Below, piece after piece: positions 1 to 7,422 of a stretch of DNA of 38,408 nucleotides; the first letter of the stretch is position 1, and every line of letters starts with the position of its first letter. A program made the translations under genes and the position numbers. The notes below the pieces were generated by a model that was given only the letters and a program-made list of their open reading frames with translations, ran no database searches and had not been told where the DNA came from. This stretch comes from Mycobacterium sp. E2733 (GTDB taxonomy: Bacteria > Actinomycetota > Actinomycetes > Mycobacteriales > Mycobacteriaceae), in assembly GCF_001667585.1 (NCBI RefSeq), contig NZ_LZJZ01000121.1, positions 1-38,408 of the forward strand, given 5' to 3'.

Positions 1-1176
1 ACCGATGCGCGTGCCCAGCAGGCCGGTGGCAAGGGCCGCGAGGCCGGCTATGGCGACCGCCGCGACCAGCGCCGGACGCCGGTTCACCCATTCCCCGACG
101 CGATGCCAGGCACCGGAATCCACGGTGGGGGTGTCGCCTGGGCGGGGAATGAAGGGCCAGAACAAGCGACGGCCGCACAGTCCCAGCAGTGGTGGCAGTA
201 TCACCAGGGCCGACACCGCGGCGACCACGAGTCCGCACGCCGCCAGCGCGCCCAGGCTGCGCGTGCTCGGCGTCGTGGCGAAGAGCAAGGTGAGCAGCGC
301 GAGCACCACGGTGGCATTGCTGGCGACGATCGCGGGGCCCGCCATCCGTACCGCGCGGCGCAGGGCGTCTCGATGTTCGCTTGTGTGCCGAAGCTCCTGC
401 CGGTAGCGCGAAATCAGCAGGAGGGCGTAGTTGGTGCCCGCACCGAAGACCAGGACACTGGTGATCCCGGAGGTGGCGCCATCGAAGCTCAGCCCGGTCA
501 GTGACGCCACGGCGGTACCCACCGCCGCCGCGACCCGGTCGGCGAACCCGACCACCACCAGCGGCAGCAGCCACAGCACCGGGGAACGATAGGTGGCGAT
601 CAGCAGCAGCGCCACCACCGAAGCCGTCACCGCGAGCAGGGTGATGTTGGCATTGGTGAACGCACCGGCGATGTCGGCGCCGAAGGCCGGGCCGCCCGTG
701 ACGTGGGCCCGCAGCTCCGCGGGGAGGCCGGCGGAGGCGGCCTTGCGTAGGCCGGCAACCGCGTCGCTCAGGGTGAGCCCGGACAGGTCGGCGCTGACGG
801 GCACCATCCCGATATCCACCTTGCCGTCGGCCGACACCTGCGCCGGCGCCCCTCCCATGGCGCCGTCCGGTTGTATGGCGGCCTGCATACGGTCGCGGGC
901 CGCTTGCGCGGCCGCGATGTCGGCGGGGGAGAGCGCTGCGCCGTCAGTGCGGCTGACGACCATGATCAGTGGGACGCGGTCCCCGCCGGGGAACTGGTGG
1001 GTCATGGCGTCGACCCTGGCCGAATCGGAGCCCGTCGGCACGGACAACGGCGCCTGGCCCGCCGCCGCATTTGCGCCGACGAGCGCCATGAAACCTATGC
1101 CCAGCAGCAGGGCGCCCAGCGCGAACAGCCACGAGCGCCGTCCCGTCAGGGCTGCGGCCAAGCCATCCCACACCAC
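1..1176 (-). CDS. MMPL/RND-family transporter, N-terminal part (truncated by window edge)
   Basis: Reading leftward from a GTG at 1176, 392 codons stay open to the window edge, so the C-terminal half lies outside. The N-terminus has a membrane segment (about residues 12-35, RSWLFALGALLLGIGFMALV). A periplasmic domain follows, then a run of hydrophobic helices including SVVALLLIATYRSPVLWLLP, GAGTNYALLLISRYRQELR and NATVVLALLTLLFATTP. These are hallmarks of the MMPL domain of RND-type lipid and drug exporters. The GT[D/N]Y motif has Asn here. An in-frame TAA at 1198-1200 limits the start to GTG 1176 or GTG 1173. The ribosome binding site is weak (GAAAG). The gene is divergent from idi and shares an operator-like palindrome with it, so export of a carotenoid or related isoprenoid is a plausible role. 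The substrate is inference. Confidence 0.88.
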   Translation of the reverse strand, partial: MVWDGLAAALTGRRSWLFALGALLLGIGFMALVGANAAAGQAPLSVPTGSDSARVDAMTHQFPGGDRVPLIMVVSRTDGAALSPADIAAAQAARDRMQAAIQPDGAMGGAPAQVSADGKVDIGMVPVSADLSGLTLSDAVAGLRKAASAGLPAELRAHVTGGPAFGADIAGAFTNANITLLAVTASVVALLLIATYRSPVLWLLPLVVVGFADRVAAAVGTAVASLTGLSFDGATSGITSVLVFGAGTNYALLLISRYRQELRHTSEHRDALRRAVRMAGPAIVASNATVVLALLTLLFATTPSTRSLGALAACGLVVAAVSALVILPPLLGLCGRRLFWPFIPRPGDTPTVDSGAWHRVGEWVNRRPALVAAVAIAGLAALATGLLGTRIG

Positions 1177-1188
1177 GAACCAAAGTCT

Positions 1189-1217
1189 TTCAGTATATTA
1201 AAGATTAATCAACTGAA
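1189..1217. promoter_or_regulatory. Operator site A between mmpL and idi (29-bp inverted repeat)
   Basis: Arm 1189-1201 is TTCAGTATATTAA, the spacer is AGA, and arm 1205-1217 is TTAATCAACTGAA. The second arm's reverse complement matches the first at 11 of 13 positions. It is a sharply AT-rich block in GC-rich DNA, between two divergent genes. The same 13-3-13 layout recurs at 15717-15745 and 15837-15865. It is likely the binding site of one or both MarR proteins encoded in this window; the regulator assignment is inference. Confidence 0.68.
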
Positions 1218-1312
1218 ATTACGCGTCGTCACGCATTAGGGCGCCGACGGCACGCAACAAGGGGCACTATGAACATTATGAATGTGAGGGGCCGGGGGTC
1301 GGTCGTGCCGGG

Positions 1313-2368
1313 GTGCCCGCTGTGACGGCCGACCGCGGGCCGATGGCTACCCGCAAGCGGCGACACATCGACGTATGCCTCGGTGAGCAGGTCAACTACG
1401 AGCATCTCAGTACGGGGCTGGAGAGCTACCAGTTGCCCTACAACGCGCTGACCCAGACCAGCCTCGGCGACATCGACCTGTCCACCAAATTCTTCGGTGC
1501 CAACCTGCGGTCGCCGATTCTCATCGGTGCGATGACCGGCGGCGCCGAGTTGTCGGGCACCATCAACCGGAATTTGGCCGCGGCGGCTCAACAGCTTGGC
1601 GTCGGGATGATGCTCGGCTCGCAGCGGATAATGCTCGACAGCGCGCTGGGTGAGCGGGCGGCGGCCAGCTTCACCGTTCGTGATGTGGCCCCGGATGTCT
1701 TGCTGTTCGGCAACATCGGCATGGCCCAGCTGACCGAAGCCGCCGTGCCAGAGCTCGCGAAGGCTCTGGACCGGGTGGGCGCCGATGCGCTTGCGGTGCA
1801 CACCAATCCGTTGCAGGAAGCGATGCAAAGCGACGGTGACACCGACTTCTCCGGGTCGTTGGCCAGGCTGCGGGATGTGGCCGACGCGATAGACTGCCCG
1901 GTACTGCTCAAGGAGGTCGGCCACGGGATCGGCGGTGCGGCAGCCGCGGAACTCGTTGGGGCCGAAGGAGATTTGCCGGTTTCCGGGATAGACGTCGCGG
2001 GCGCCGGCGGCACGTCATGGTCGCGGGTCGAGCAGTTCGTCCGCTACGGCGAGCTGCGGTACCCGCACCTGGCCGATTGGGGTATCCCGACCGCGACGGC
2101 GATCGTGGAGGTGCGGGAGGTGCTGCCCGAGATCCCGCTGGTGGCTTCGGGCGGTATTCGCACCGGTATGGACGCGGCCAAGGCGATCGCGTTGGGCGCG
2201 GACGTCGTGGCGGTGGCTCGGCCGCTGCTACCGGCCGCGATCGATTCCGCTGGGGCCGTTGTCGATTGGCTGCAGCCGTTCATCGACGAACTTCGAGTCT
2301 GCCTGCACGGCTGCGGTGTCGCAAGCCTTTCGGGGTTGCGCGCTGTCGACCTCACGCCCGTCTCGTAG
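1313..2368 (+). CDS. fni: Isopentenyl-diphosphate delta-isomerase, type II (FMN-dependent)
   Basis: This enzyme interconverts IPP and DMAPP, supplying the allylic primer for GGPP made by CrtE. The 351-aa product has the type II (Fni/IDI-2) pattern: RKRRHIDVCL near the N-terminus, SPILIGAMTGG (FMN/substrate region), the GVGMMLGSQR loop, HTNPLQEAMQ, LLKEVGHGIG, IDVAGAGGTSW and the phosphate-binding VASGGIRTGMDAAKAIALGAD. Length is normal for the family. The start is uncertain: GTG 1313 gives the longest form, GTG 1322 has GGGG eight bases upstream, and ATG 1343 is also in frame. The gene lies 11 bp upstream of a glycosyltransferase gene and is divergent from mmpL, with operator A between them. 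The type II enzyme is unrelated to the type I Idi of M. tuberculosis, and here it is part of the carotenoid locus. Confidence 0.93.
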   Translation: MPAVTADRGPMATRKRRHIDVCLGEQVNYEHLSTGLESYQLPYNALTQTSLGDIDLSTKFFGANLRSPILIGAMTGGAELSGTINRNLAAAAQQLGVGMMLGSQRIMLDSALGERAAASFTVRDVAPDVLLFGNIGMAQLTEAAVPELAKALDRVGADALAVHTNPLQEAMQSDGDTDFSGSLARLRDVADAIDCPVLLKEVGHGIGGAAAAELVGAEGDLPVSGIDVAGAGGTSWSRVEQFVRYGELRYPHLADWGIPTATAIVEVREVLPEIPLVASGGIRTGMDAAKAIALGADVVAVARPLLPAAIDSAGAVVDWLQPFIDELRVCLHGCGVASLSGLRAVDLTPVS

Positions 2369-2379
2369 ATGCGTGCGAC

Positions 2380-3630
2380 ATGGCGGTGATACTGGCCTAC
2401 GGGTCGCCGGCCCTGGGGCATCTCTTGCCGGTCGGGGCGCTGCTGGCCGAGCTCGCCGGTCGTGGTCACGAGGTTCACGCCCGCACCATGGCGGCCGGCG
2501 TCGCGACGATGCGCGCGGTCGGCGTGCACGCCGAGCCCGTCGCCCCCGACGTCGAGGCGATCGTCGGCGAGGATTGGAAGGCTCGAAACGCCCTGGAAGT
2601 GTTGAAGATAACCATCGACGTGCTCTGCCGGCGCGCGGTGCTCGAAGTTCAGGATCTACGACGCGCGGTCGATGCCGTGCGGCCGGATGCGGTCATCGTG
2701 GACGCGAACTGCTGGGGGGCGATGTCGGCCGCGGAGGCCGGAAGCATCCCATGGCTGGTGTTCTCTCCCTTCACGCCATATCTGCGGTCGCGCGGGGTGC
2801 CGCCCTTCGGTCCGGGTTTCCGACCGCTGCCCGGCATCCTCGGCGACATCCGGGACGCCTCGGTGCGACCCATCGTCCGGCATCTGTTCGACCGCCCAAT
2901 GCTGCCGCGAATCAACGCCCTTCGCGCCGGTCTGGGCGTGGCGCCGGTCACCTCGGTCGACGACTTCGTGCGGCGCGCGCCGCTGCTGCTGGCCGTCGGC
3001 GGCGAGCCTTTCGAGTATCCGCACCCCGGCTGGGCCGGATTGGTTCACCACATCGGCGCGTGCGTATTCGAACCTCCGGAGACGGCCACGCCGGGGTGGG
3101 TCACCGCCCTCAAGCGGCCACTGGTGCTGGTGAACACGTCTTCGATCAGGCAGCCCGACGCCGCTCTGGGGCGGATCGCGCTGCAAGCGCTGGCCGATCA
3201 GCCCATCCACGTGGTGGCGACATTCCCCGCGGGCATACCACCCGATCTTCCGCGACCACGAAACGCGACCATATGCCGTTTTGTCCCGCACGCGGCGGTG
3301 CTGGAGCGGGCCAGCTGCGCCATCACGCACGGGGGGATGGGAACGACGCTAAAAGCCCTCGACCGGGGCGTACCCGTCTGCGTCGTGCCGTTCGCGCGGG
3401 ACCAGGCCGAAGTCGCCCGGCGCGTCGAGGTAGCTCGCTGCGGCACCCGCCTGGCGGCCAAAGACCTGACCGCGGGACGGCTGAGGGCGAAGGTGCGCGC
3501 GGCGATGACGATGGCGGACGGCGCGCGCCGCGTGGCGGCCGGGTTCGCCGCGACCGGAGGCGTGCGGCGCGGGGCGGACCTGATCGAGCAGCGGGTGCTC
3601 GGCCCGGCGGCCCGGCGGCCGGTGCGCTAG
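2380..3630 (+). CDS. GT1-family glycosyltransferase (UGT/MGT type), probable carotenoid or lipid glycosyltransferase
   Basis: The 416-aa product is a GT-B fold UDP-glycosyltransferase. The N-terminal acceptor domain starts ILAYGSPALGHLLPVGALLAEL, the usual Gly-His start of MGT/CrtX-type enzymes. The C-terminal nucleotide-sugar domain has LVLVNTSS and, at about residues 314-348, ITHGGMGTTLKALDRGVPVC with the following VVPFARDQ, which matches the donor-binding signature. ATG 2380 follows the idi stop by 11 bp, so the two are probably co-transcribed. The neighbours suggest glycosylation of a hydroxylated carotenoid (CrtX-like), but the acceptor cannot be read from sequence; phenolic or glycopeptide lipids are alternatives. 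The stop TAG overlaps the stop of the convergent marR1 within a shared CTAG. Confidence 0.85.
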   Translation: MAVILAYGSPALGHLLPVGALLAELAGRGHEVHARTMAAGVATMRAVGVHAEPVAPDVEAIVGEDWKARNALEVLKITIDVLCRRAVLEVQDLRRAVDAVRPDAVIVDANCWGAMSAAEAGSIPWLVFSPFTPYLRSRGVPPFGPGFRPLPGILGDIRDASVRPIVRHLFDRPMLPRINALRAGLGVAPVTSVDDFVRRAPLLLAVGGEPFEYPHPGWAGLVHHIGACVFEPPETATPGWVTALKRPLVLVNTSSIRQPDAALGRIALQALADQPIHVVATFPAGIPPDLPRPRNATICRFVPHAAVLERASCAITHGGMGTTLKALDRGVPVCVVPFARDQAEVARRVEVARCGTRLAAKDLTAGRLRAKVRAAMTMADGARRVAAGFAATGGVRRGADLIEQRVLGPAARRPVR

Positions 3631-4220
3631 GTGTACCCGGCCGGGCGATCGCCGGTCTTACTCACCGCCCGGCGCGGGCCCTTGGCCTGCGCCGGTTTGG
3701 CTTCGGTCGCCGACGGTTTAGGGTCCGGCGTGGCGAGTTGCGATTCGAAGGTGGACATCGCGTCCATCATCGCCAGGAAAACCCGATGTGCGGCGGACAG
3801 ATCGCGGTCCGACAGGTGGGCGAGGGCCGCGCGCAGTTCCGCGCCGAGGGGGGTGAAGAACGACCGGGCCAACGCCATGCCCGGTTCTTCGTAGCGGAGC
3901 AACGTCTTGCGGCGGTCGACGGGATCGGGCTCGCGCCTCAGGTGGCCGGAGTCGATCATTCGGTCTACCAGGTAGGTGATCGCGGCGGGCGACACATCCA
4001 GGCGTTGCCGCAACTGCGCCGGCGTCAGCGGCGTTCCGGCGGTTTCGGCGACCATGATGTGCAGCAAGGCGTGCAAGTCGGTCCCGCCGACATCGTGCTG
4101 ACGGGCGAAGTGCCGGCCGATGCGGTCCGATTGCGCTGTGAGTGCGCGCATGTCGGCCGACATCAACTTCTCGAGTTCGGCTCGGTCTGGTCGCCGATCA
4201 GCGGCGCCGCGCTTGGTCAC
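3627..4220 (-). CDS. MarR-family transcriptional regulator 1 (CrtR-like paralogue)
   Basis: This 197-aa winged-helix regulator has the recognition region LTPAQLRQRLDVSPAAITYL followed by VDRMIDSGHLRR and the wing DPVDRRKTLLRYEEPG. It is clearly paralogous to the protein at 15900-16394: both share SAD-R, SD-IGR-FA, MVAE-AG-P, AITYLVDR-IDSGH-RR, ARSFF-PLGA and AAHRV motifs, in the same order. Unlike the paralogue it has a Pro/Lys/Ala-rich, basic C-terminal tail (about residues 160-197). The start is GTG 4220, with AAGGA nine bases upstream. It converges on the glycosyltransferase gene. It is probably a repressor acting on the crt-locus operators, possibly including its own AT-rich upstream region (4300-4330). 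Confidence 0.9.
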   Translation of the reverse strand: MTKRGAADRRPDRAELEKLMSADMRALTAQSDRIGRHFARQHDVGGTDLHALLHIMVAETAGTPLTPAQLRQRLDVSPAAITYLVDRMIDSGHLRREPDPVDRRKTLLRYEEPGMALARSFFTPLGAELRAALAHLSDRDLSAAHRVFLAMMDAMSTFESQLATPDPKPSATEAKPAQAKGPRRAVSKTGDRPAGYT

Positions 4221-4359
4221 TTACCTATGTCCTTCTGCAAGATTCGCCGCCCAGCCTATCGGCGACCGCCGCGCGCGGCCCGCGTACCCCGCCAAGTGTC
4301 TCGCATTAACAGTCGATTAGTCGCTTAATACACGGGCCGAATGTGTCCACGCGCCGTAT
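4221..4359. other. Intergenic region upstream of marR1
   Basis: These 139 bp hold the marR1 promoter. The part at 4306-4328 is AT-rich, begins and ends with TTAA, and contains two AGTCG/TAGTCG steps, but it does not match the 13-bp half-site TTCAGTNNATTAA seen elsewhere. No clear terminator for the upstream DUF3140 gene could be found. Confidence 0.4.
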
Positions 4360-4692
4360 TCAGGACTTCGTCGGGTCGTGGCCCCAGTTCATCAGCGAGT
4401 AGCGCCAAGCGCTCTCGTCGATGTCACCGCGGGGGCGTTGCGCCAGGTGGCGCTTGGCGTAGCCGACCACCTTGCGCATATGCGCGTAGTCGTCGGCCGC
4501 GAGGTCGCTCCGTTTGGCCCTGAGTATCTGGACAATGCGGCGACCGCTGGCATGGCCGGTCGACTCGTCGCCGCCCCGCTTTTGTCCCACGCTTTGCGAC
4601 TGCTCGGTCGCAAGCCACCTCTCCAGCTCGCCCGCCGTCATGTTGACCGTTTCCTGGAAGCGGTCCCAGGTGGTCTCCTCGTCGTCGGTCAT
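4360..4692 (-). CDS. DUF3140 domain-containing protein
   Basis: The small 110-aa soluble protein is recognisable from TWDRFQETVNMTAGELERWL, the ESTGHASGRRIVQIL block, DDYAHMRKVVGYAKRHLAQR and the C-terminal SAWRYSLMNWGHDP. These are the conserved stretches of DUF3140, a family of unknown function common in actinobacteria, often beside DUF2945/HVA1 genes. Its ATG lies 8 bp after the HVA1 stop, so it is the last gene of a four-gene minus-strand operon (6842 to 4360). No catalytic residues are evident. A stress-related role is inferred only from the company it keeps. Confidence 0.85.
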   Translation of the reverse strand: MTDDEETTWDRFQETVNMTAGELERWLATEQSQSVGQKRGGDESTGHASGRRIVQILRAKRSDLAADDYAHMRKVVGYAKRHLAQRPRGDIDESAWRYSLMNWGHDPTKS

Positions 4693-4700
4693 CAGCGTTC

Positions 4701-4916
4701 TCAGTCCCCGTGGCGCAGCGTGCCGGGCTTGTGTACCGCGTCCGCGCCCGTCTTGTCACTGCGGACCTTGTACTGTGGCTCGTCTTCGGAGGCGCGCACC
4801 GTGCGTCCCGCGGCCTTCGTATCCGAGGTGATTTCGCCTTCGACCGTTCCCCGGACGGTACTGCCGTGGCTCTGCCACTCAACCTGGTCGCCCTCGTGAA
4901 ATTTCTTGTCACCCAT
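4701..4916 (-). CDS. HVA1/DUF2945 TUDOR-like small protein
   Basis: This 71-aa protein reads as KFHEGDQVEWQSHGSTVRGT, then VEGEITSDT, DEPQYKVRSDKTGADAVHKP and GTLRH. This is the pattern of the hypervirulence-associated TUDOR domain family (DUF2945), a small beta-barrel fold. A strong ribosome binding site, AAAGGGGAGG, lies just before the ATG and overlaps the stop of the SDR gene, so translation is probably linked. The molecular role of the family is not established. Confidence 0.87.
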   Translation of the reverse strand: MGDKKFHEGDQVEWQSHGSTVRGTVEGEITSDTKAAGRTVRASEDEPQYKVRSDKTGADAVHKPGTLRHGD

Positions 4917-4929
4917 GTCGCCTCCCCTT

Positions 4930-6414
4930 TCAACAGTGCGACGGAGCCGCCGCCTCCATTACGCCACCGCGCGCCGTGGCTGTGACGTCGCGGGCGATGC
5001 CGCCGAACACCACATCGCGATAGGGTGCCGACGCATTCCAAAAAAGCTGCCCCGCAAGGCCGTACGGCTGAAACAACGCTCGCTGGCGGTACTGGGAGCC
5101 GCCATTGCCGTCCGGGCTCGCGGACAGCTCCAGCCAGAGGCGCCCCGGCAAAGGGATATCGGCGCGCAACCGGAGTAGCCGGGGCGTGTCGATCCGCTCC
5201 ACCCGCCACCAGTCCAGGGCCTCGCCTTCGTGCAACCGCTGCCCGTCGAGCGGGCGGCGCAGCGCCCGGACGGCGCCCAGCGCACCGTTGATCCATCCGC
5301 GCACGGGCCATTCCAAGGGAAACGCCGACCAGTTGCGCTCGGCGGCGGCGGTTTGGATGGCCCGCCATAGCGTTTCGGGATCGGTGTGGCTGCGGCGTTG
5401 GCGCACATCCTCATACAGCGATCCGCCCGCCCACTGCGGGTCGGTGGGCAGCGGCTGGGAAGGTGCTCCGTTCATGTCGGCGCGCGACCATCGGGTGCGC
5501 AGATCTTTTTCGCGCACGTGCGCCAAGGCGAGTTCGACGGCCTCCTCGTAGTGCGCGAGTCCGCCCTCGGGATCGGGGATGTGCCGGGCGATGTCGTGGT
5601 CGGCGCACACCACGTCGTTTTCCAGCGACTCCATCAGCGAGACGGCCAGTTGGCGGGGAAGGGGCGTGAGCAGGTCCACAAACGGTGCCGAAAGCCGAGG
5701 GCTCAACAGCGGCACCGGCACCGCGGGCCGCCGGGGCAGGCCCGCGATCACGGCGTACTTGCGGATCATTTCGGTGTAGGTGAAGCGGTCCGGCCCGCCG
5801 ACGTCGAACGCCCGGTTGATCTCCGCGGGCAGTTCCGCCGCGCGGACCAGGTAGTAGACGACGTCGCGCACCGCGATGGGCTGGACGCAGGTACGCAACC
5901 AGCGCGGGGCGACGATCAGCGGCAGCCGCTCGGTGAGGTACCGCAGCATCTCGAAGCTGGCCGAGCCCGCCCCGATGATGGCGGCCGCGCGCAACTCGAC
6001 GGCGGGCACGCCCGAAATTCTCAGCAGTCGCCCCACCTGGGCGCGTGAGGCCAGATGATCCGAGAGCTTCTGTCCCTCGGGGGTGATGCCGCCGACGTAG
6101 ACGATGCGCGACAGGCCCGCCTGGGCCGCGCACTCGGCCACATTGCGGGCCGCGCGTTCGTCGAAGTCCACGAAGTCGGGGCGCATCAGCGAATGCACCA
6201 GATAGTACAAGACTTCCTGACCTTCCAGCGCCCGGCGCACGGCGGTGGCGTCGATGACGTCACCCTGAACGACATCGACCCGGCCGCGCCAGGCGACGTC
6301 GTCAAGCTTTGCGGGGTTCCGGGCCAGCACGCGTACGGTGTGGCCGTTCTCGAGCAGCTCGGGGATGAGCCGCGTGCCCAGGTATCCCGTGGCGCCGAAC
6401 ACGACGCAGTGCAT
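4930..6414 (-). CDS. NAD(P)-binding SDR (NmrA-like) with C-terminal DUF2867
   Basis: The 494-aa, two-domain protein starts VVFGATGYLGTRLIPELLE, with the Rossmann glycine motif GATGYLG at residues 7-13. An atypical SDR/NmrA-like body follows to about residue 310 (VVQGDVIDATAVRRALEG, YYLVHSLM, IVYVGGITPEG, FDVGGPDRFTYTEMIRKYA). The C-terminal 150 residues (ETLWRAIQTAAAERNWSAFP, LDWWRVERIDTPRLLRLRAD, YRQRALFQPYGLAGQLFW) match DUF2867, which resembles a START/SRPBCC ligand-binding domain. ATG 6412-6414 overlaps the preceding stop by one base (TGATG). The substrate is unknown. The operon has crt-type operator half-sites upstream, so a lipid or isoprenoid ligand is conceivable. Confidence 0.87.
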   Translation of the reverse strand: MHCVVFGATGYLGTRLIPELLENGHTVRVLARNPAKLDDVAWRGRVDVVQGDVIDATAVRRALEGQEVLYYLVHSLMRPDFVDFDERAARNVAECAAQAGLSRIVYVGGITPEGQKLSDHLASRAQVGRLLRISGVPAVELRAAAIIGAGSASFEMLRYLTERLPLIVAPRWLRTCVQPIAVRDVVYYLVRAAELPAEINRAFDVGGPDRFTYTEMIRKYAVIAGLPRRPAVPVPLLSPRLSAPFVDLLTPLPRQLAVSLMESLENDVVCADHDIARHIPDPEGGLAHYEEAVELALAHVREKDLRTRWSRADMNGAPSQPLPTDPQWAGGSLYEDVRQRRSHTDPETLWRAIQTAAAERNWSAFPLEWPVRGWINGALGAVRALRRPLDGQRLHEGEALDWWRVERIDTPRLLRLRADIPLPGRLWLELSASPDGNGGSQYRQRALFQPYGLAGQLFWNASAPYRDVVFGGIARDVTATARGGVMEAAAPSHC

Positions 6415-6842
6415 CAATTGCCTCCTTCGGCCGAGTGTTCGTTGGGGGTGGCGGTATGGGCAGGGTGCCCCGACGTTCGCCGGCGTCCCTTGAGCTGCGC
6501 CTCGTAGGCGTGACGACGACCGTCGGTCAGCCGGCTTCGCACCAGGCTCTCGACTTCTCGGAAGCACCGGTAGTAGCCGTCGTCATAATCGTCGACGACC
6601 TGGAAGGTCCACCGCCCCGGTAACACATTGCGCCCGATCAGTTCGCGGCTGATGTGTTGCGCCAGGTCGGCGTGTCCAAGCTCGTGCAACTTGGCGACCG
6701 CGGCGTCGAGTTGTAGGTCGGCCCGCCCGGTCAGCTGGTGAAACGAGTACAGGTGGCCCCGGGCCCGCTCGACGGTTTCCAGCGCCTCGGTGACTTTGCC
6801 GACCGCCTCCGCGACGGCGTCGCTCGTGTCTGCGTGATCCAT
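6414..6842 (-). CDS. Conserved hypothetical protein, first gene of the SDR/HVA1/DUF3140 operon
   Basis: The 142-aa product is soluble and mostly helical. It is acidic at the N-terminus (MDHADTSDAVAEAVGKVTEA), has a central segment rich in His and Asp (LHELGHADLAQHISRELIGR, VDDYDDGYYRCFREVE), and ends in a basic, disordered tail. I recognise no family. The ATG at 6842 is preceded by GAGAGGAAG, a good ribosome binding site. Its stop overlaps the SDR start by one base, so the two are translationally coupled. The leader contains a perfect 16-bp palindrome (6870-6885), and operator-like half-sites lie 77-105 bp upstream. Confidence 0.75.
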   Translation of the reverse strand: MDHADTSDAVAEAVGKVTEALETVERARGHLYSFHQLTGRADLQLDAAVAKLHELGHADLAQHISRELIGRNVLPGRWTFQVVDDYDDGYYRCFREVESLVRSRLTDGRRHAYEAQLKGRRRTSGHPAHTATPNEHSAEGGN

Positions 6843-6869
6843 GGCTTCCTCTCGGGCCGGTCGCTATGG

Positions 6870-6885
6870 CATTCCCGCGGGAATG
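6870..6885. repeat. Perfect 16-bp palindrome in operon leader
   Basis: CATTCCCGCGGGAATG is self-complementary over all 16 bases and sits 28 bp upstream of the ATG at 6842. It could be a regulator site or the base of a short RNA hairpin; the sequence alone does not decide. Confidence 0.5.
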
Positions 6886-6918
6886 GGGGTCGAATCCCCG
6901 AACCCGCCCGTCCAGAGC

Positions 6919-6947
6919 TTAATTTACTGAATATTTAAATTACCGAA
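6919..6947. promoter_or_regulatory. Operator-like site B upstream of the SDR operon (direct half-sites)
   Basis: TTAATTTACTGAA (6919-6931) and TTAAATTACCGAA (6935-6947) are two 13-bp half-sites with a 3-bp spacer. They have the same 16-bp step as sites A, C and D but lie in the same direction. On the minus strand they read TTCGGTAATTTAA and TTCAGTAAATTAA; the second is identical to one arm of the crtE site. This points to co-regulation of the SDR operon with the crt genes. Confidence 0.55.
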
Positions 6948-7024
6948 CAAAGCCAGCTGTCAGTACGACCCTTCAGTCGTGAACGCTTGCCGGGCAAGGG
7001 TTTTAGGGCCGGCACAGCCAGGGA

Positions 7025-7318
7025 TCAAAGCGCCTTGAGATGCTTCTTGGTCGCCCTCCGCAGCTGAATGATCCGCGCGGCGCCGACGAGCACCGTCGTG
7101 GTCGCACCGGCAACCGCCGCCAACAGGTAACCCACTCCGACGGGCAAATTCCAGTGGAAGCCCAGGAAGTGGACGGTAATGGATTCGGTGTTCTGCGCGA
7201 CGAAGATAAGCAGGACGATCAAGATCACCAGGCCGACGACAAGCGCCCACCACGCGGCCGCCAGTCGGGTGAACGGTCGAGATGACGGCTCGGAGGGAAC
7301 GTGCGACTCGGTGCTCAT
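7025..7318 (-). CDS. LapA-family (DUF1049) small membrane protein
   Basis: This 97-aa protein has two predicted membrane helices, WWALVVGLVILIVLLIFVAQ and, after the short loop NTESITVHFLGFHWNLPVG, VGYLLAAVAGATTTVLVGAA. The VAQN-x-F-x-W-x-LPVG pattern between two helices is typical of LapA/DUF1049 proteins. The C-terminus is basic (IIQLRRATKKHLKAL) and probably cytoplasmic. ATG 7318 is preferred; a longer GTG form from 7354 is possible. LapA-type proteins help assemble envelope glycoconjugates in enterobacteria, but the mycobacterial role is unknown. The nearest neighbour to the right is divergent and carries a SigF-type promoter. Confidence 0.82.
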   Translation of the reverse strand: MSTESHVPSEPSSRPFTRLAAAWWALVVGLVILIVLLIFVAQNTESITVHFLGFHWNLPVGVGYLLAAVAGATTTVLVGAARIIQLRRATKKHLKAL

Positions 7319-7387
7319 GCTGGTGACTAGCCCCTCGCGCGGTGGGTCAAACACGCCACAACCCCGAGATCGGTCTCGTGCCCGGTC

Positions 7388-7412
7388 GTTTAATCCCCCG
7401 GTTCTGGGGTAT
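7388..7412 (+). promoter_or_regulatory. SigF-type promoter
   Basis: GTTT (7388-7391) is followed after 15 bp by GGGTAT (7407-7412), matching the mycobacterial SigF consensus GTTT-N15-17-GGGTAT. A transcript starting about 7 bp downstream would begin close to ATG 7423, giving a leaderless or nearly leaderless mRNA. SigF is known to control carotenoid pigmentation in M. smegmatis, so a SigF promoter beside a crt operon is apt. Confidence 0.65.
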
Positions 7413-7422
7413 GTGGTCTGCG

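Noticed and set aside
421..480. Asn in the GTNY motif of the MMPL protein as a broken proton relay
   Set aside because: I believe GTNY is found in other members of this MMPL subgroup, so it is probably not a defect.
593..1201. Long plus-strand open frame across the MMPL gene
   Set aside because: It is antisense to an MMPL gene with clear membrane motifs and has a composition typical of GC-rich shadow frames.
4306..4328. AT-rich TTAA-flanked block before marR1 as a fifth operator
   Set aside because: It lacks the TTCAG/CTGAA part of the half-site and the 13-3-13 spacing, so it is only noted as an AT-rich promoter region.
2259..4328. Very long 689-codon plus-strand frame
   Set aside because: It crosses idi, the glycosyltransferase and marR1 in a different frame and has the Arg/Gly-rich make-up of a shadow frame.
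4424..5368. Long minus-strand frame of 314 codons
   Set aside because: It overlaps the DUF2867, HVA1 and DUF3140 genes in another frame and reads as Arg/Ala/Gly-rich shadow sequence.
6885..6905. GGGGTCGAATCCCC-like segment resembling a tRNA T-arm
   Set aside because: No acceptor stem, D-arm or anticodon arm could be built around it, and it lies in the leader of a protein-coding operon.
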